This document shows positions 11,876 through 23,679 of a DNA stretch of 64,000 bases, piece after piece. Numbering within the stretch: position 1 is the stretch's first letter; the number at the start of each line of letters is the position of its first letter. Source of the stretch: Maylandia zebra (taxonomy: Eukaryota; Chordata; Actinopteri; Cichliformes; Cichlidae). The position numbers and the translations under genes were made by a program. The DNA lies in the NCBI RefSeq assembly GCF_041146795.1, contig NC_135168.1, positions 13,633,131 through 13,697,130 on the forward strand, in the 5' to 3' direction. The notes beneath the pieces were generated by a model, which worked only from the letters and a program-made list of their open reading frames with translations, was not told where the DNA came from and ran no database searches.

Positions 11876-13173
11876 CATTCAATTTCAATTGAAGGATTAA
11901 AATGTTCCAGGAGCTCAACTTACTCCATCTGAACATGTTTCAATCGTGTTTTATGAACACAACATGCAGGTTTACTGAATATGAAAAGGTTGTGTTGATT
12001 TAACTCAGTTGTTAAAGTTTCTGCCAAAGCAAAACCTTTGTGTGCAACCAGTGTCCACTATTGAATCAAGTCAATCCAACATGTTTTTGTCAGTGCAAAA
12101 GGAGTTACGGTGCCTGTATTCCTGCACAATATTGTCCCGGGAGGGAGGAAAACTTTCTGGTGAAGTTTTGGTTGATTTTTGGGTTTTGCTTGACACTAGG
12201 TTGATTTTATCAGTGAGGTTTGGATTGTTTTCTTTCTCTAAGAGAGAGAAAGATGGATGATCCACCGGTGGTGATATTTTGGTATTTTGTGAGTTCCCGA
12301 TTTAACAAATCAGCTCTTTAATCCAGACCTGAGAGGTTGAACTTTAAAGCGCTATAAAATATTCTTACTGGAAACAGTGGCAAAGTGTTTTTCTCCATGA
12401 TTATAATGGGCTTGGGAGAAATTCACTTGTATGTGACATTGATCACATGAGAAGTCCTGAGCCTAAAAGGATTGCAGCGAGTCAATCCAGTCCAAAAACA
12501 AGGAGCTGTTTTCCTTTAAAATGATGACGTCATCCTGCTGGTGATGGAGGCTCGAATAGGCTGCGCGTGAGACTCCATTATCAGCAATATCTGGTATGAA
12601 TGTGTGTGGATGTATGCATGTGACTGGACTGTGACGGACTGACGACTAAAAGTTTAACTGACTTGATACTGAGACAAAAACGGTGCCGACTTTAGGATTA
12701 GTGAATGTCCACAACAATTCACCCAGCCTGTAGAAGAAGGGTGGAGGTTTTGTCTTGCTTTGTTTGTGCAGGAGCAGAAGGATGACAGAGACTAAAGGGG
12801 GAGGCTGTAGCTTCACATGAGTGTGAGCTGCAGACTGAACCCTTTGGTTGCTAATGTTGAGTCACTGATGTTTGCATTAAGAAAATTGTGTTTTAATTAA
12901 GGTATCACATTATATTGTTGGGAATGTTAAATGCTAAAGTGAAGAAAAGCTTTGATTTCACTCATGACTGAACATGTTATTATTAACCATAGCAGGCCAC
13001 TGTAAAGAGTCAATTAACTGTTATAGAGGAAAAAAGGCCAAAAACTATGTTAATACCTATGAATAACAGGCAATGATAGACTTGTCACATTCAAAATAGA
13101 GATATGTAATAACAAACACGGGTCCGTGTCATTTAGGTTCTCCATTGAAATAGTCAATCATTTAGAAAAGTAG
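11876..13173. other. Intergenic region, nothing recognised
   Basis: AT-rich sequence with no open frame carrying a known domain and no clear transposon terminus. Confidence 0.5.
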
Positions 13174-13194
13174 AATATATATATATATATATAT
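13174..13194. repeat. (AT)n microsatellite
   Basis: About ten AT dinucleotides immediately before the LINE homology begins. Confidence 0.95.
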
Positions 13195-13199
13195 GTCTC

Positions 13200-13533
13200 A
13201 ACGCTGTTTTTCAATAATATTAAAAACCTAAAAACTATTGTTGTGGAAGATAGAAGTCACTGTGACAGCCCTCTGACTGTGGAGGACGTTTGTAATCCTA
13301 TTTCTGCACTTAAGGCCAACAAATCTCCCGGCACAGATGGTTTAACTGCAGAGTTTTATGAATCATTTTCTAATCTCCTGGCTCCGTTCTTACTGCAGCT
13401 TTTCATAGGAAGTGTAGAGAATAACATCCTCCCTCCTACTCTTACTCAGGGTCTCATAACACTTATTCCAAAGCCAAACAAAGACTTACTTCTTATTGAT
13501 AATTGGAGACCCATCTGTCTGCTCAATGATGAC
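13200..13533 (+). pseudogene. L1/Tx1-type LINE ORF2 reverse transcriptase, 5' piece
   Basis: The conceptual translation contains ALKANKSPGTDGLTAEFY, LITLIPKPNKD and NWRPICLLND, the standard start of an L1-type reverse transcriptase (blocks 0-2). The element is 5' truncated: no endonuclease or ORF1 adjoins. The frame is cut by the hAT element at 13534 and resumes in register in sense at 14409, where the duplicated target restores the codons. It is the oldest member of a nest of insertions. Confidence 0.85.
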
Positions 13534-14408
13534 TAGGGATGGGTACCGGTGTCCGGTGCCATGATTGCACCGGTTCTGACATAAACGGTAGTAACCAGAC
13601 CGAAAAGCAGCGCACATTTCGGTGCTTTATTTTGGTGCTTTTTTTCCTGAGCCTTGATACACTTCTAGCCAATCATTTTACGTTTCCGAGGATAGTAGGC
13701 GGGGCCAGGTACGTACGTTCTGTTAGAGCAGAGCTACCAATTAGAAATGCCCAAGACGAAGCGGTCAAAAGTCTGGGTGTACTTCACAGCAAAATATGCA
13801 AACTCAGCAGCCTGCAACAAGTGCTTTAAGCTGATACTGTGATACTGTCAAAGGAGGTAACACCTCAAATCCGATGAAACACCTGGCGACGCATAGCGGG
13901 TTTTTTAAAGCCGAGAAATGCACCGTATTTGATGGCAGCAGCAGCCGTTCTTCTCTGTTGTTCGCGTGTAATTTACGTTGAGTAGGCTAACCACGTTATT
14001 ACATTAATGCATGTAAGGTGAACTAGCAAACATCATCATAGCTACATGCGGCTGTCTTCTTGTTTGATGGCAGATACTCCCTTCACCCTGGCCAAAAAGG
14101 CTAAAATGACCAAAGAAAAAGAGGGAAACAGTTAAACATGAGAGGTTTTTGGATAAAGTTTGTATTTTTTCCATTGGTTAAGCACTGCTTCCAGCTAAGA
14201 GTGATACCATATATGCCCCATAGCTGCAGAAAAGGCTAACATTGTTATCTTTTTACACAAAACCAGCTGAACATGAGAGGTTTTTGGACCAATTTTGTGT
14301 TCTCCATTCTTTAAGCACCGGTTTGAGCACCGTTTGAGCACCGGCACCGTTTCAAAAGTACCGATTTGGCACCGGTATCGGATAAAACCTAAACGATACC
14401 CATCCCTA
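13534..14408 (+). mobile_element. hAT element, internally deleted, with TIRs and 8-bp TSD
   Basis: The terminal inverted repeats are TAGGGATGGGTACCG at the left and the reverse complement of TAGGGATGGGTATCG at the right. The flanks are an exact 8-bp duplication, ATGATGAC (13526-13533 and 14409-14416), diagnostic of hAT insertion. About 13760-13935 encodes, over two frames, a broken BED-type zinc finger (SAACNKC, then MKHLATHSGFFKAEKC), so it derives from an autonomous hAT transposase gene whose catalytic part is missing. The ends also carry repeated ACCGG/CACCG motifs. Confidence 0.92.
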
Positions 14409-15759
14409 ATGATGACTATGAGATTATGGCTTTAGTACTTGCTAACAGAATGAAAGAGTTCTTGGACACAATTATCGATGAGACACAATCAGGCTTTATG
14501 AGAAACAGACACCTTTCTAAGAACATGAGACTGGTTTTAGATCTACTTGATTACTCTGATTTGGTATCTGACTATAGCTTCATTCTCTTCCTGAATTTTT
14601 AAAAGGCTTTTGATACAATTGAACATCAATTTATTTTCCACTCTTTGGAAAAATTTGGCATTTTTCTGTAAAGCTATCAAAACCTTGTACACGAATGGCA
14701 ATAGCTCAATTAAAACGATTAAGACTCCATCCCGAGATTTGACCTGTTATACAAGGAATCAGCACAGCTGATAAGGAGCTCATCATCAGCCAGCTAGCTG
14801 ATGACACCACACTCTTCTTGAAGAATGCAAATCAAATCCGTCCAGCCCTTAGTGTTATTAGTGATTTCTCTGAGGCATCTGCTTTATGTCGAAATCTAAA
14901 AAAATGTGAATTACTAGCAATTAAAGGCTGCACTGCAAATGCTCTCTGTAACATTTCTGTTAAACAAGAAGTCACATATCCAGGACTGTTAACATCCAAA
15001 GACCAAAAGTCAAGATGCTCGTCAAACTTGTCAAACACTGTTGGGGAATTCTCAATGGTGCTTGGTGCCATACCCTCAGGGACTTTAATGTTATATAAAA
15101 ACACTGACAGCTCAATATCTGCCTCAGTCACTCTCCCTGATCCAGCTGAGTCAGCAGTGGGAAAAATCTGCTTTTCACAGGAACTTGGTAACAGCAATAA
15201 GAGAATACGTAGTTTATTCCAAGAAGATATCATGTCTCTCCCATATATAGAATATCTTACTGGAACCGACATGTTCCAGATATCACCTGGAAGACAGTCT
15301 GGATGATCCCATAAATATCTAATTGTGAACAAGGTGAAGGAAATCTCATATAAAATTCTTCATAAATGTGACCCAGCCAGTCACTATATGGTAACATTTA
15401 AAAGAGACATAAATACTAATTGAACTTTCTGTGGGGATCATCCAGAAACTGTGGCACATCTCTTTTGGTTCCTCTACACAGAGATTCTGGAAGAATTTAG
15501 CAGTTTTGTTATTGTCCATATTTTAAGGGAGTTTTCTTTACGATGGGAAAATGTTTTATTCTTTTTCTTTAAGTTCCCCAGGAAGAATGATAAATGTTTT
15601 TTTATAAAAAAATTGTTAATACTTTTAGCTATTTTATATCCATAAATGTAAGTTTATTAATAAAACACCATATTTCTGCCTTTTTATAAGGATATAAATT
15701 ATAAATACAATCAATTTCAGACTCAACCAACAAAAAGCCTCTCAGAACAATATTTATAT
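14409..15759 (+). pseudogene. L1/Tx1-type LINE ORF2, 3' piece
   Basis: Continues the reverse transcriptase: YEIMALVLANRMKEFLD, DETQSGFMRNRHLSKN, then a stop replacing a residue just before KAFDTIEH. A deletion near 14660-14760 removes the segment before the catalytic box; the box itself reads LADDTTLFLKN. From 14818 an open frame covers the thumb/connection region, and a C-terminal cysteine-histidine region appears near 15420 (FCGDHPETVAHLF). The LINE 3' end continues after the Gypsy insertion at 24330. Stops and deletions make it inactive. Confidence 0.85.
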
Positions 15760-16040
15760 TGTAACAGTTGCTATTGTAATGCAGTGTATCACCACATGGC
15801 GGCGCCTCCTGTCTCACGACTGGTGTCACCCCCTTTTTGTTCTTCTTCGCACTCCTCCTGTAATGGATGCTCCCGTGTGTACGCGGACTAGTGTGCTCTT
15901 TAGTAATGTGTGGTAGAGGTAGCACTTTTATTTTTGATATTGTAAATAAATGAGTACTTTTTGGAAAGTCAGAAGCTGTTTCTCATTCGCTATCCACCTG
16001 CACACCTCTGCGGCTGGCTTCATCTCCACTGCACGTTACA
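15760..16040 (+). repeat. 5' LTR of the Gypsy element
   Basis: 281 bases, starting TGTAACAG and ending GTTACA (TG...CA). It matches 24049-24329 at every base I compared. An AATAAA-like polyadenylation signal lies near 15943-15952 (TAAATAAATG). Confidence 0.95.
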
Positions 16041-16042
16041 AC

Positions 16043-16054
16043 TGGTGCCCGAAC
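16043..16054 (+). promoter_or_regulatory. Primer-binding site
   Basis: TGGTGCCCGAAC lies two bases after the 5' LTR. It begins TGG, complementary to a tRNA 3' CCA, as expected for minus-strand priming. The tRNA species is not assigned. Confidence 0.8.
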
Positions 16055-16718
16055 TTTTTCCCCTTGGACTTCAGACAATTTTTGCATCCCGCCGAGGATT
16101 CTTCTCTTCTAGCACGTGAACGGTCTCGGAAATCCCCCCAGTTTTGCGGACGCTCGGACGTTTTCTCCAGCCATGGCCGCAGCCTCAGCTCAGGTGGGAC
16201 CCGACTAATTTCTGGATACCGTGGTGTGCCGCTGCTCCGCTTGGGAGAAAGAAAAAGAGAGAAGCTGACTCCGCGACGCGAATGGACTCCGTGGATTTGT
16301 TATTTGTTGTTGGTTTCGTCTTCTAAGGATTAATTCTTCTGTGGAGAGCCTGGACATGAACATTTCTGCTGGCTTTTCATTCCCCTTTCCCTCTGCTGAG
16401 ACTGACTGTAGCACATGTAAGTGATAGCTTGGCCGACTACAACCGTTGGTGCTGGTCTTCGGCTCAGTATAACGAAACGACTTAAAACTAATCTTGCATT
16501 GAGCTCTAGTGTTGCAGATATGCTATTGTAATAACATGGTTCTGATCACTCCAGTCTAATTTCAGTTGTTGGGCGAAATTTTATATGTGTTTTTTCTAAA
16601 TTTAATCTTGAACGCATTTTTGCAGTTTTGTCTTTCTAGTCTGACCTAAGTGACTCTTTTACTGCTATATCAATAACTGCGCTGTGCCTTGGAGCGGCTT
16701 AATTTTTTTGAAATCGCA

Positions 16719-17816
16719 ATGGCACACTGCCCAGACGACTCTGACTCCGACATGGAACTTACCTCGTTACCTATGTGCCAGATAGTTGAAAATGTGACTC
16801 CTAGCCTTAGCCAACAAGTGGTGGAGTTAAGAACTGAGGTGAATAAGCTTAGTGATTGTTTACGTGACTCACTGAACATACAGCAGAGTTTACTAAGGCA
16901 GTGGGACCAACTCACAACGGGGAACTCTCCCCCTCCTGCAGTCCCACAGTCTCCTGTTTTCCCAATGGCCACATCGACACCTCATGTTCATGTGATGGAC
17001 AAAACTGAACCCACCAACAGTACCAATCCGTTCCTGCCCAGCAACCCATTTCAACCTACAAATCCTTTCCTCCCATCTCACTCACTTAAACTCAGCAGCA
17101 CTTCCAGAGTGATTGCGGCAGCTTTACATCACGCAAAGCTGGAGCCTCCTGTGTATGCTGGTGACGGAAAAGTGCAACCTGAGGACTGGTTAAATGCAGT
17201 TGGCACATACAAAGCCTCATTGAACCTAACTGATGGGCAATTGCTAAACGAACTGCCACACTTTCTTGCAAAAGAGCCCGGGAAATGGTTCAAGGCACTG
17301 AGCTCCCACATCACATCATGGGCTCAATTCTGTCAACTGTTTAAGACAGTTTTTCTGCCCTCCGACAACCAAGAACGCATCCTGAGAGGAATTTTGGATC
17401 GTGTTCAGGCTCAGGACGAGCTCCCAACGTTTGTCGCCCACATGTTGAGTGAGTTTGACAAACTGAAGAGCCCCCCACCTGAAAAAGACAGAATTGACCT
17501 AATTAGTAAACATGCTCTCGAAAAATACAGAGTTGCCCTGTATGGCGCTAATGTCACTTCTGTAATGGACCTGCTGCTACGTGCTCATGAGCTTCACTCA
17601 GTGCTTGGACCACAAAGACCACAGCCTGCTTTATGTAGCAAAGACAACTATAAGCCTGAACCTTACTGCTTCAAATGCTCTCAGCCAGGGTTCACTACAC
17701 GCACCTGCCCAAACTGTAACACCCACAATGAGCCTCGAACACCACTAGGCATGGCCCAGTCCAGCCATTGCCAGCACCTGGCCCCTCTGACCCTGGCCAT
17801 GAAAAGGTGGAATTAA
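16719..17816 (+). CDS. Gypsy gag polyprotein
   Basis: An open frame of 365 residues from the ATG at 16719. The frame is open slightly upstream, but only through a TTG. The N-terminal part is acidic with a probable coiled coil, followed by a proline/asparagine-rich linker with repeated NPF motifs. The middle (about residues 160-290) looks like a retrotransposon gag capsid domain (EDWLNAVGTYKASL, then WAQFCQLFKTVFLP). The C-terminal zinc knuckle reads CFKCSQPGFTTRTC: the spacing of CX2CX4HX4C is kept but the histidine is a phenylalanine, which should impair zinc binding. The frame ends in a stop before pol. Gag would form the particle that packages the RNA. It is the only long intact frame of the element apart from fragments. 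Confidence 0.85.
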   Translation: MAHCPDDSDSDMELTSLPMCQIVENVTPSLSQQVVELRTEVNKLSDCLRDSLNIQQSLLRQWDQLTTGNSPPPAVPQSPVFPMATSTPHVHVMDKTEPTNSTNPFLPSNPFQPTNPFLPSHSLKLSSTSRVIAAALHHAKLEPPVYAGDGKVQPEDWLNAVGTYKASLNLTDGQLLNELPHFLAKEPGKWFKALSSHITSWAQFCQLFKTVFLPSDNQERILRGILDRVQAQDELPTFVAHMLSEFDKLKSPPPEKDRIDLISKHALEKYRVALYGANVTSVMDLLLRAHELHSVLGPQRPQPALCSKDNYKPEPYCFKCSQPGFTTRTCPNCNTHNEPRTPLGMAQSSHCQHLAPLTLAMKRWN

Positions 17817-19573
17817 GCAGCACCACATCCCAGCCACAATACAGGCAGTCGGGAAACTACAGGGGGGGGGGAGGACATTTCACAGAGGCCAACCTTCCCC
17901 CAATTACTAACGGAGCCTCACACGCCCGATTCACTACAGGGTGGACACAGTCTTGGACACTTGGAAGACAATTTTTCACAAGTCCACTGGAATACCCCAC
18001 TAAGAACGAAAGTGAACTTCAATGCTTCATCTGTGGATGCTACCCTCGACACGGGTGCTTCCCTCTCGGCTGTACGAACAGATCTCAGAACTGTGTGCTT
18101 GCTGGCCTCATTTACAAAACGTGCGCAGTCTACCTGGATGACATTGTTATCGCCTCACCTACCTTTGAACAGCACTTAGTGGATCTTGAGGAGGTGCTGG
18201 GCAGACTCCAGGCTGCTGGCTTGTCATTGAAGCTCAAAAAGTGCCAATTCTGCCTCGATGAATTCACCTTTCTCGGGTACCGCATCACATCATCAGGTGT
18301 TAAGCCCGATCCGGACAAAGTAAAGGCGGTTAAGGAGTTTGATACCCCAACCTCAGTGAAACACGTCCGTCAGTTCCTTGGCTTGACTGGCTATTATCGA
18401 CGCTTCATTCAGAATTATGCCCGCCATGCCGAACCTCTTCACGCCATCACCAGAAAGGACAATGCTTTCCACTGGGACGACAGCTGTCGAAGGGCCATGG
18501 ACACTTTGAAGGATCATGTCACATCAGCCCCGATCCTGTCATTTCCAGACTTCAACCGTCCCTTTTCCATTCACGCCGATGCATGTGACATTGGTCTTGG
18601 GGCAGTGTTGATGCAAAAGGATGACAAGGGTCGTGAGTACGTTGTGGCTTTTGCTAGTCGCTCCCTTCACAAAGCTGAACTCCCCTACTGCACTTCAGAG
18701 AATGAGTGACTCGCTGTGATATGGGCTCTGGAACACTTCCGCCCTCGTCAAAACCCAACGGGCCGACTCGCCCGCTGGTCACTTCGTTTGCAGGACTTTG
18801 ATTTCACAATAGTGCAGAAACCTGGTGCACAGAACAAAGTTCCCGACGCACTGTCACGCAACCCTTTGCCTCTGACCTGTGACAGGCCGACTGATCTTTT
18901 ACCAGATCATGCTGTTATGGGCAGCCTGGACATTCGTACTCTGCCCCCCGTCATTCTGGCTGACCGTTCACAATTCAGACAGCTGCAGTTAGACGATCAT
19001 GTCACAGGTCCACTCCTCAGAGACATTGAAGCAGACTCTCTGAACAGCTCGGACAATGCCACCTTGTTACAGTATGTTGTGTATGACTCTCTTTTGTATC
19101 ACAGAGAACCCAAGTCCACATGTGCTTTGCACCCTTTGAAAGAGCTGAAACTGTTTGCCCCTACTTCCATGAGAGTCACCTTGCTGGACTATTACCATGA
19201 CCACCCCACAGCAGGTCACTTGGGTGTTTCTAAGACATTGGCTAGACTGCGTTTTAGGTTTTTCTGGCCCAAAATGGCAGCTGATGTGAAACGCTATGTG
19301 ATTTCATGCTCAGTGTGCCAACTCACCAAGCCAAGCCAGAAAAAAGCAGCCGGTCTTATGGTTCCCATTGTCCCCCAGAAACCCTGGCAGTATGTGGGTG
19401 TGGATTTTGTTGGGCCACTTCCCCGCACCCCCACTGGTAATGCTTATTTGATCGTGTTTGTTGACTATTTGACTAAATGGGTTGAAGCCAGTGCTGTCAA
19501 AGAAGCTACATCTCAGGTAGCAGCTGGTAAATTCGTCACTGACATTTTTGCTAGGCATGGTACACCCACTTAC
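17817..19573 (+). pseudogene. Gypsy pol, part 1: protease trace, truncated RT, RNase H, integrase start
   Basis: A protease active-site motif, DTGAS, lies at 18048-18062 in a different frame from the downstream RT. Directly after it the sequence jumps to the RT catalytic box YLDD (18131-18142), so most of the RT fingers and palm are deleted. The RT end (FLGYRITSSGVKPDPDKV, then GLTGYYRRFIQNY) and RNase H (IHADACDIGLGAVL) follow. An in-frame TGA at 18707-18709 stands where RNase H normally continues, and a second small deletion follows ALEHFRP. The integrase HHCC finger (HDHPTAGHLGVS...CSVCQLTK) and the first catalytic Asp (VGVDFVGPLP) are present. The L2 insertion cuts the core at 19574. It cannot make an active polymerase. 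Confidence 0.88.
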
Positions 19574-19810
19574 CATGACAGCTATATGGAGAGGAATCTG
19601 TCTCCCAAGGCCCTACTTGGATATAGGGGGCCCGGCTCTCCGAGGCCGTGTTATCTCAGAAGGGTTCATCCAGACTCTCCTGTCGACTGGCTTTTCATCC
19701 CCTCGGTGAGTGGAATATATGAACGTGAAGGCTCTGATCCCGAGAATTTACGCCCTTTAATTCGAGAAACTCGAGCTTCTTCCAACAACAATGTTTTCAC
19801 CCTGCTGTCT

Positions 19811-20908
19811 ATGGCGCTCTTTAATGCCCGATCTTTGACGAATAAATCGTTTGTGCTTAACGATTTTATTGTTTCTAAAAATCTGGACTTCCTGTTTTTG
19901 ACTGAGACCTGGCAACGGGGGTCGGATTATTCGGCTACTATTGAAATGTGCCCATATGGCTTCTCTGTCATTAGCCAGCCTCGAGGATCTGGTCGTGGAG
20001 GAGGCCTCGCGGTGGCATTTCGGAGCCGTTTTAACTGCCGTTCAGTGAAAGTTGGACACTTTCTGTCTTTTGAACTGCAGCTCATCAAAATCGGAAAGAA
20101 GGATCCTTTTTACTGTGCGTTGGTTTATCGCCCTCCTGGCCCAAACAGCTCGTTTTTAGCCGAGTTTAGTGATTTTCTGTCCTCTACTATGAGGTTGTCT
20201 AAATTGCTTCTTGTGGGGGATTTTAATATACATGTTGATGATGAGTCCGACCTCTTTGCTAGGGGTTTTACCAGCATCATGGACTCTTTTCATTTTATCC
20301 AACATGTATCTGGCCCCACACATAACAAAGGCCATACACTGGACCTTGTTTTTTCTTTGGGTCTGAATATTGATTATATTTATTCTAAGGACATTTTTAT
20401 TTCTGACCATTATTGTGTCTTTTTTAATATGTCTTTTTATGAGCCTATGTCTCCTGTTCATCGGACAGTTATTTCCCGCACTTTAGACTCCTCCACAGCA
20501 CAGAAGTTCTCTGATGTTTTTAATTTAACATTATCCCCACAAAACGATGTTGATTTTTCTATAGATCTATTCAATTATCATTGTCTTTCGATCTTAGATG
20601 AAATCTGTCCGATTAAAATGAGACCTGTGCCTGTTTCCAAGTCTGTACCCTGGTTAAATGACAACATTCGTCTTATAAAACGTAATTGTCGTAAAGCTGA
20701 GCGGTTATGGAGGAAAACCCACTTAAATGTTCATCTCCTTTATTTAAAGGATCTTTTAGCCTCCTTTGACAATGCTATTAGAGTTGCGAGGGCTGCTTAC
20801 TTTTCTCAGTTGGTTTCAAAGAGCAGAGGTAATCCTAAAGTTTTATTTGATACTATTACTAATATTATTACTCCTGCTCCACCTGCTGCTATTATTTCTT
20901 CTGTGTAA
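19811..20908 (+). pseudogene. L2 endonuclease domain
   Basis: The frame reads from the Met at 19811 (MALFNARSLTNKS). APE-type endonuclease motifs follow: FLFLTETWQ, ALVYRPPGP, LVGDFNIHVDD and FISDHYCVFF. This enzyme nicks the target DNA to start target-primed reverse transcription. A TAA at 20906-20908 stops the frame before the RT; the same frame continues beyond the stop with LINE-like sequence up to about 21100, where a frameshift leads into the RT frame. By chance the frame is also open upstream into the Gypsy integrase. Confidence 0.85.
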
Positions 20909-21068
20909 GATTGTGAAACTTTTCTTGCTTTCTTTTTAGAAAAAATTAGCAACATAAGGAAAAACCTGTCTTTTTCAGCGTCTGCGCTGTCTGTTCCCAC
21001 GCCAGCTCGGCCTGTTGTTTTAGAAGGTTTTTCACCTGTTTCACTACCAGAGCTGGGAAAAATAGTTA

Positions 21069-22589
21069 GTGCAACAAAATTATCCTCTTGCTCTCTTGAT
21101 TTTTTTACCTGCATCATTATTCAAAAATGTCTTTTACTCTACTGCTCCCTGTATTCTTACTATAATTAATACCTCCTTGGCCTCGGGCATAGTCCCTGCC
21201 TATTTTAAAACTGCTGTTATACATCCCTTGTTAAAAAAGCCTATGCTGGACCCATCTCTCACTAGCAATTATAGACCGATCTCAAAAATTCCGTTAATTG
21301 CTAAGATTCTAGAGAAGATCATGGCTAAGCAGCTTACAGCAGTTTTAGATAAATATAGTATTTTCGACAAATTTCAATCTGGCTTTCGTAAAGTTCATTC
21401 CACTGAAACAGCCCTTCTTAGAGTTTCTAATGACATTTTGTTACAAAGCGATGCAGGTAAATGTTCTGTTCTCTTAATGTTGGATCTTACGTCGGCCTTT
21501 GATACTGTTGACCACTATATTTTACTTAACAGGCTGAAACACTGGGTCGGTGTCTCTGGGACTGCATTGAAATGGTTCTCCTCGTATCTCTCTGAACGAT
21601 ATTCTTCTGTGGCAGTTTCTAAGTATAGATCATCTTCTGCGTCCCTGTCTTTTGGTGTGCCACAAGGCTCTGTGCTAGGGCCATTACTGTTTCTAGTTTA
21701 TTTACTCCCTCTCCAGCACATTTTGAGCCCTTTTGAGGATATTTGTTACCATTGTTATGCAGACGATATCCAACTCTATATATCTTTTAAACCGGAAGAG
21801 GCTTCTAAGCTGCGGCTTTTAAATGTGTGCTTGGAAACCATTAAAGGCTGGATGGCTGAAAACTTCCTCCAACTAAATGAAAATAAAACCGAAGTCCTCT
21901 TATGTGCCCCAGATAGACATATACCCAGTATAATAAATGCTCTTGGTCCTCTTTCAACGTTTGTAAAACCATCTGTCAGGAACTTAGGGATTATCCTTGA
22001 TCCTGCTCTTACGTTAGATAGTCATGTTAAATCTCTTGTTCGGTCTTGCTTTTATCATTTAAGAAATATTTCTAAATTGAGCTCTATAATATCCTATACC
22101 GAACTGGAGATTGTTATTCATGCTTTTATCTCTTCACGACTGGATTATTGCAATTCCCTGTTTACTTGTCTAAACAAAGGTTCTTTGGAGCGTCTGCAGA
22201 TCGTTCAGAATGCTGCAGCAAGACTTTTGACGAAAGCTTCTAAATATTCACATATAACACCGTTGCTTATGCAGTTACATTGGCTTCCTGTCGAATTTAG
22301 AGTCCATTTTAAGATTTTGGTTTTAACTTTTAAGGCTCTTCAACAACAAGCACCACTATATATTATTGAACTTTTACAGCCCTATGCCCCTAGTAGGTCT
22401 CTGAGGTCGAGTAGTCAGGGCCTACTTGTCATTCAGTGTACGAGACTGAAAACTAGGGGTGATAGAGCTTTTGCTACTGTGGCCGCCAGACTGTGGAATT
22501 CCCTTCCTCAGGACTTAAGATCTGCTGATTCATTGATTACTTTTAAAAAACAGCTAAAAACACATCTTTTTAAAACTGCTTTTTGCTAA
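21069..22589 (+). pseudogene. L2 reverse transcriptase domain
   Basis: An open frame of about 500 residues with the reverse transcriptase blocks in order: NYRPISKIPLIAKILEK, GFRKVHSTETALL, MLDLTSAFDTVDH, FGVPQGSVLGPLLF and the catalytic CYADDIQLY. The C-terminal part has [15 protein letters not shown] and [15 protein letters not shown], characteristic of the CR1/L2 group. The RT core itself is uninterrupted, but it is separated from the endonuclease by a stop and a frameshift, so the polyprotein is broken. Confidence 0.88.
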
Positions 22590-22689
22590 CTTTGTTTGTA
22601 TTTTGTCTTTTTAATCTGTTATATCTTGTAAAGCACTTTGTGATCTCTATCTAGAAATGTGCTATATAAATAAAATTTTACTTACTTAC

Positions 22690-23679
22690 CTCATTTCTGA
22701 CAGAGGGTCTCCTTTTGTGAGTGAGCTTTTTGAACATGTTGTTTCTGCCTTAGGCTCGGTGCACAGACTCACTACGGCATATCACCCTCAGACAAATGCT
22801 ACTGAACGCGTCAACCGGACTCTGAAAACTGCAATCCGCGCTTATGTAGGTGATAAGCACACATCATGGGACAAGTTTCTCCCTCAGATTTGCTTTGCTC
22901 TGCGCACCGCCCCCCATGACAGTACAGGTATGACTCCTGCCATGATGCTTTATGGTCGTGAGTTAGACACCCCGCTTGACCTTATCACTCAGCCTTCTAC
23001 AGCAGGTGTTGATGAACCGGGTGTGCCTTACCCTGAGACTCTGAGAGCCTCCCTGCAGGAAGCTCACGACCACGCCAAAGCAGCTTTGGACTATAGCCAT
23101 GACAGACAAAAACATTACTATGACTTGAGACATCGACATGCCACGTTTCGTGTTGGTGACCTTGTGAGAGTTAAGACGCACCCCAGGTCAGACGCTCAGT
23201 CTAACTTTACTGCTAAACTTGCACCACTGTTTCAGGGACCATTGTGTGTATCTCAGAGACTCAGTGATGTTAATTACAGGCTCACTTGGGTGGACTCCGG
23301 TGTGGATGCAGGTGTTTATCATGTTGTGAACATGCAACCGTTCCATACCTGGGACTCTCTCACTTCCAAAGAACATTCTGTTTCATTGCCTGCTGAGAGA
23401 GAGACCGCAGAGGGTCTGAACTCTGACTCTCAGGCCCACCCTGGCCCCCCTGCAGACACTGACATTGACTCTGAGCCATTCCCCTTTGATTTACCGGACA
23501 TTGACTCTTCTTCTGGTGTGGGCGCTGTTCCAGAGAGTGTTTCACCCAGATCTGTCCAGCACCCAGCTGCTGGTGGACATTACAATCTCAGGCCCAGACG
23601 TTGCCCCAGAGTTACGTCTGGCTGGAGCAACAAAAGATGGACTAATGATTTTCACACAACCAGGCTTGATCTGAAGTGA
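22690..23679 (+). pseudogene. Gypsy pol, part 2: integrase core end and C-terminal domain
   Basis: The integrase resumes with the second catalytic Asp (LISDRGSPFVSELF) and the catalytic Glu region (YHPQTNATERVNRTLK). A C-terminal GPY/F-type module (KLAPLFQGPLCVSQRL) follows, and then a low-complexity acidic and proline-rich tail. No chromodomain is seen. The stretch is one open frame to 23679, better preserved than the RT half. It is separated from the first catalytic Asp by the L2 insertion. Confidence 0.88.

Larger units (their letters stand above)
19574..22683 (+). mobile_element. L2-clade LINE inserted in the Gypsy integrase
   Basis: About 3.1 kb in the same orientation as its host element, flanked by ACTTAC (19568-19573 and 22684-22689), a likely 6-bp target duplication. 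The 3' end has the typical L2/CR1 form GTGCTATATAAATAAA with a short ACTT tail instead of a long poly-A. It encodes an APE-like endonuclease and a reverse transcriptase, both broken. Removing it rejoins the integrase reading between GTPTY and LISDRG. Confidence 0.9.

Noticed and set aside
18716..20908. A 730-residue fusion protein of Gypsy integrase and L2 endonuclease
   Set aside because: The frame is open across the junction by chance after insertion; upstream there is a stop and the parts belong to two different elements.
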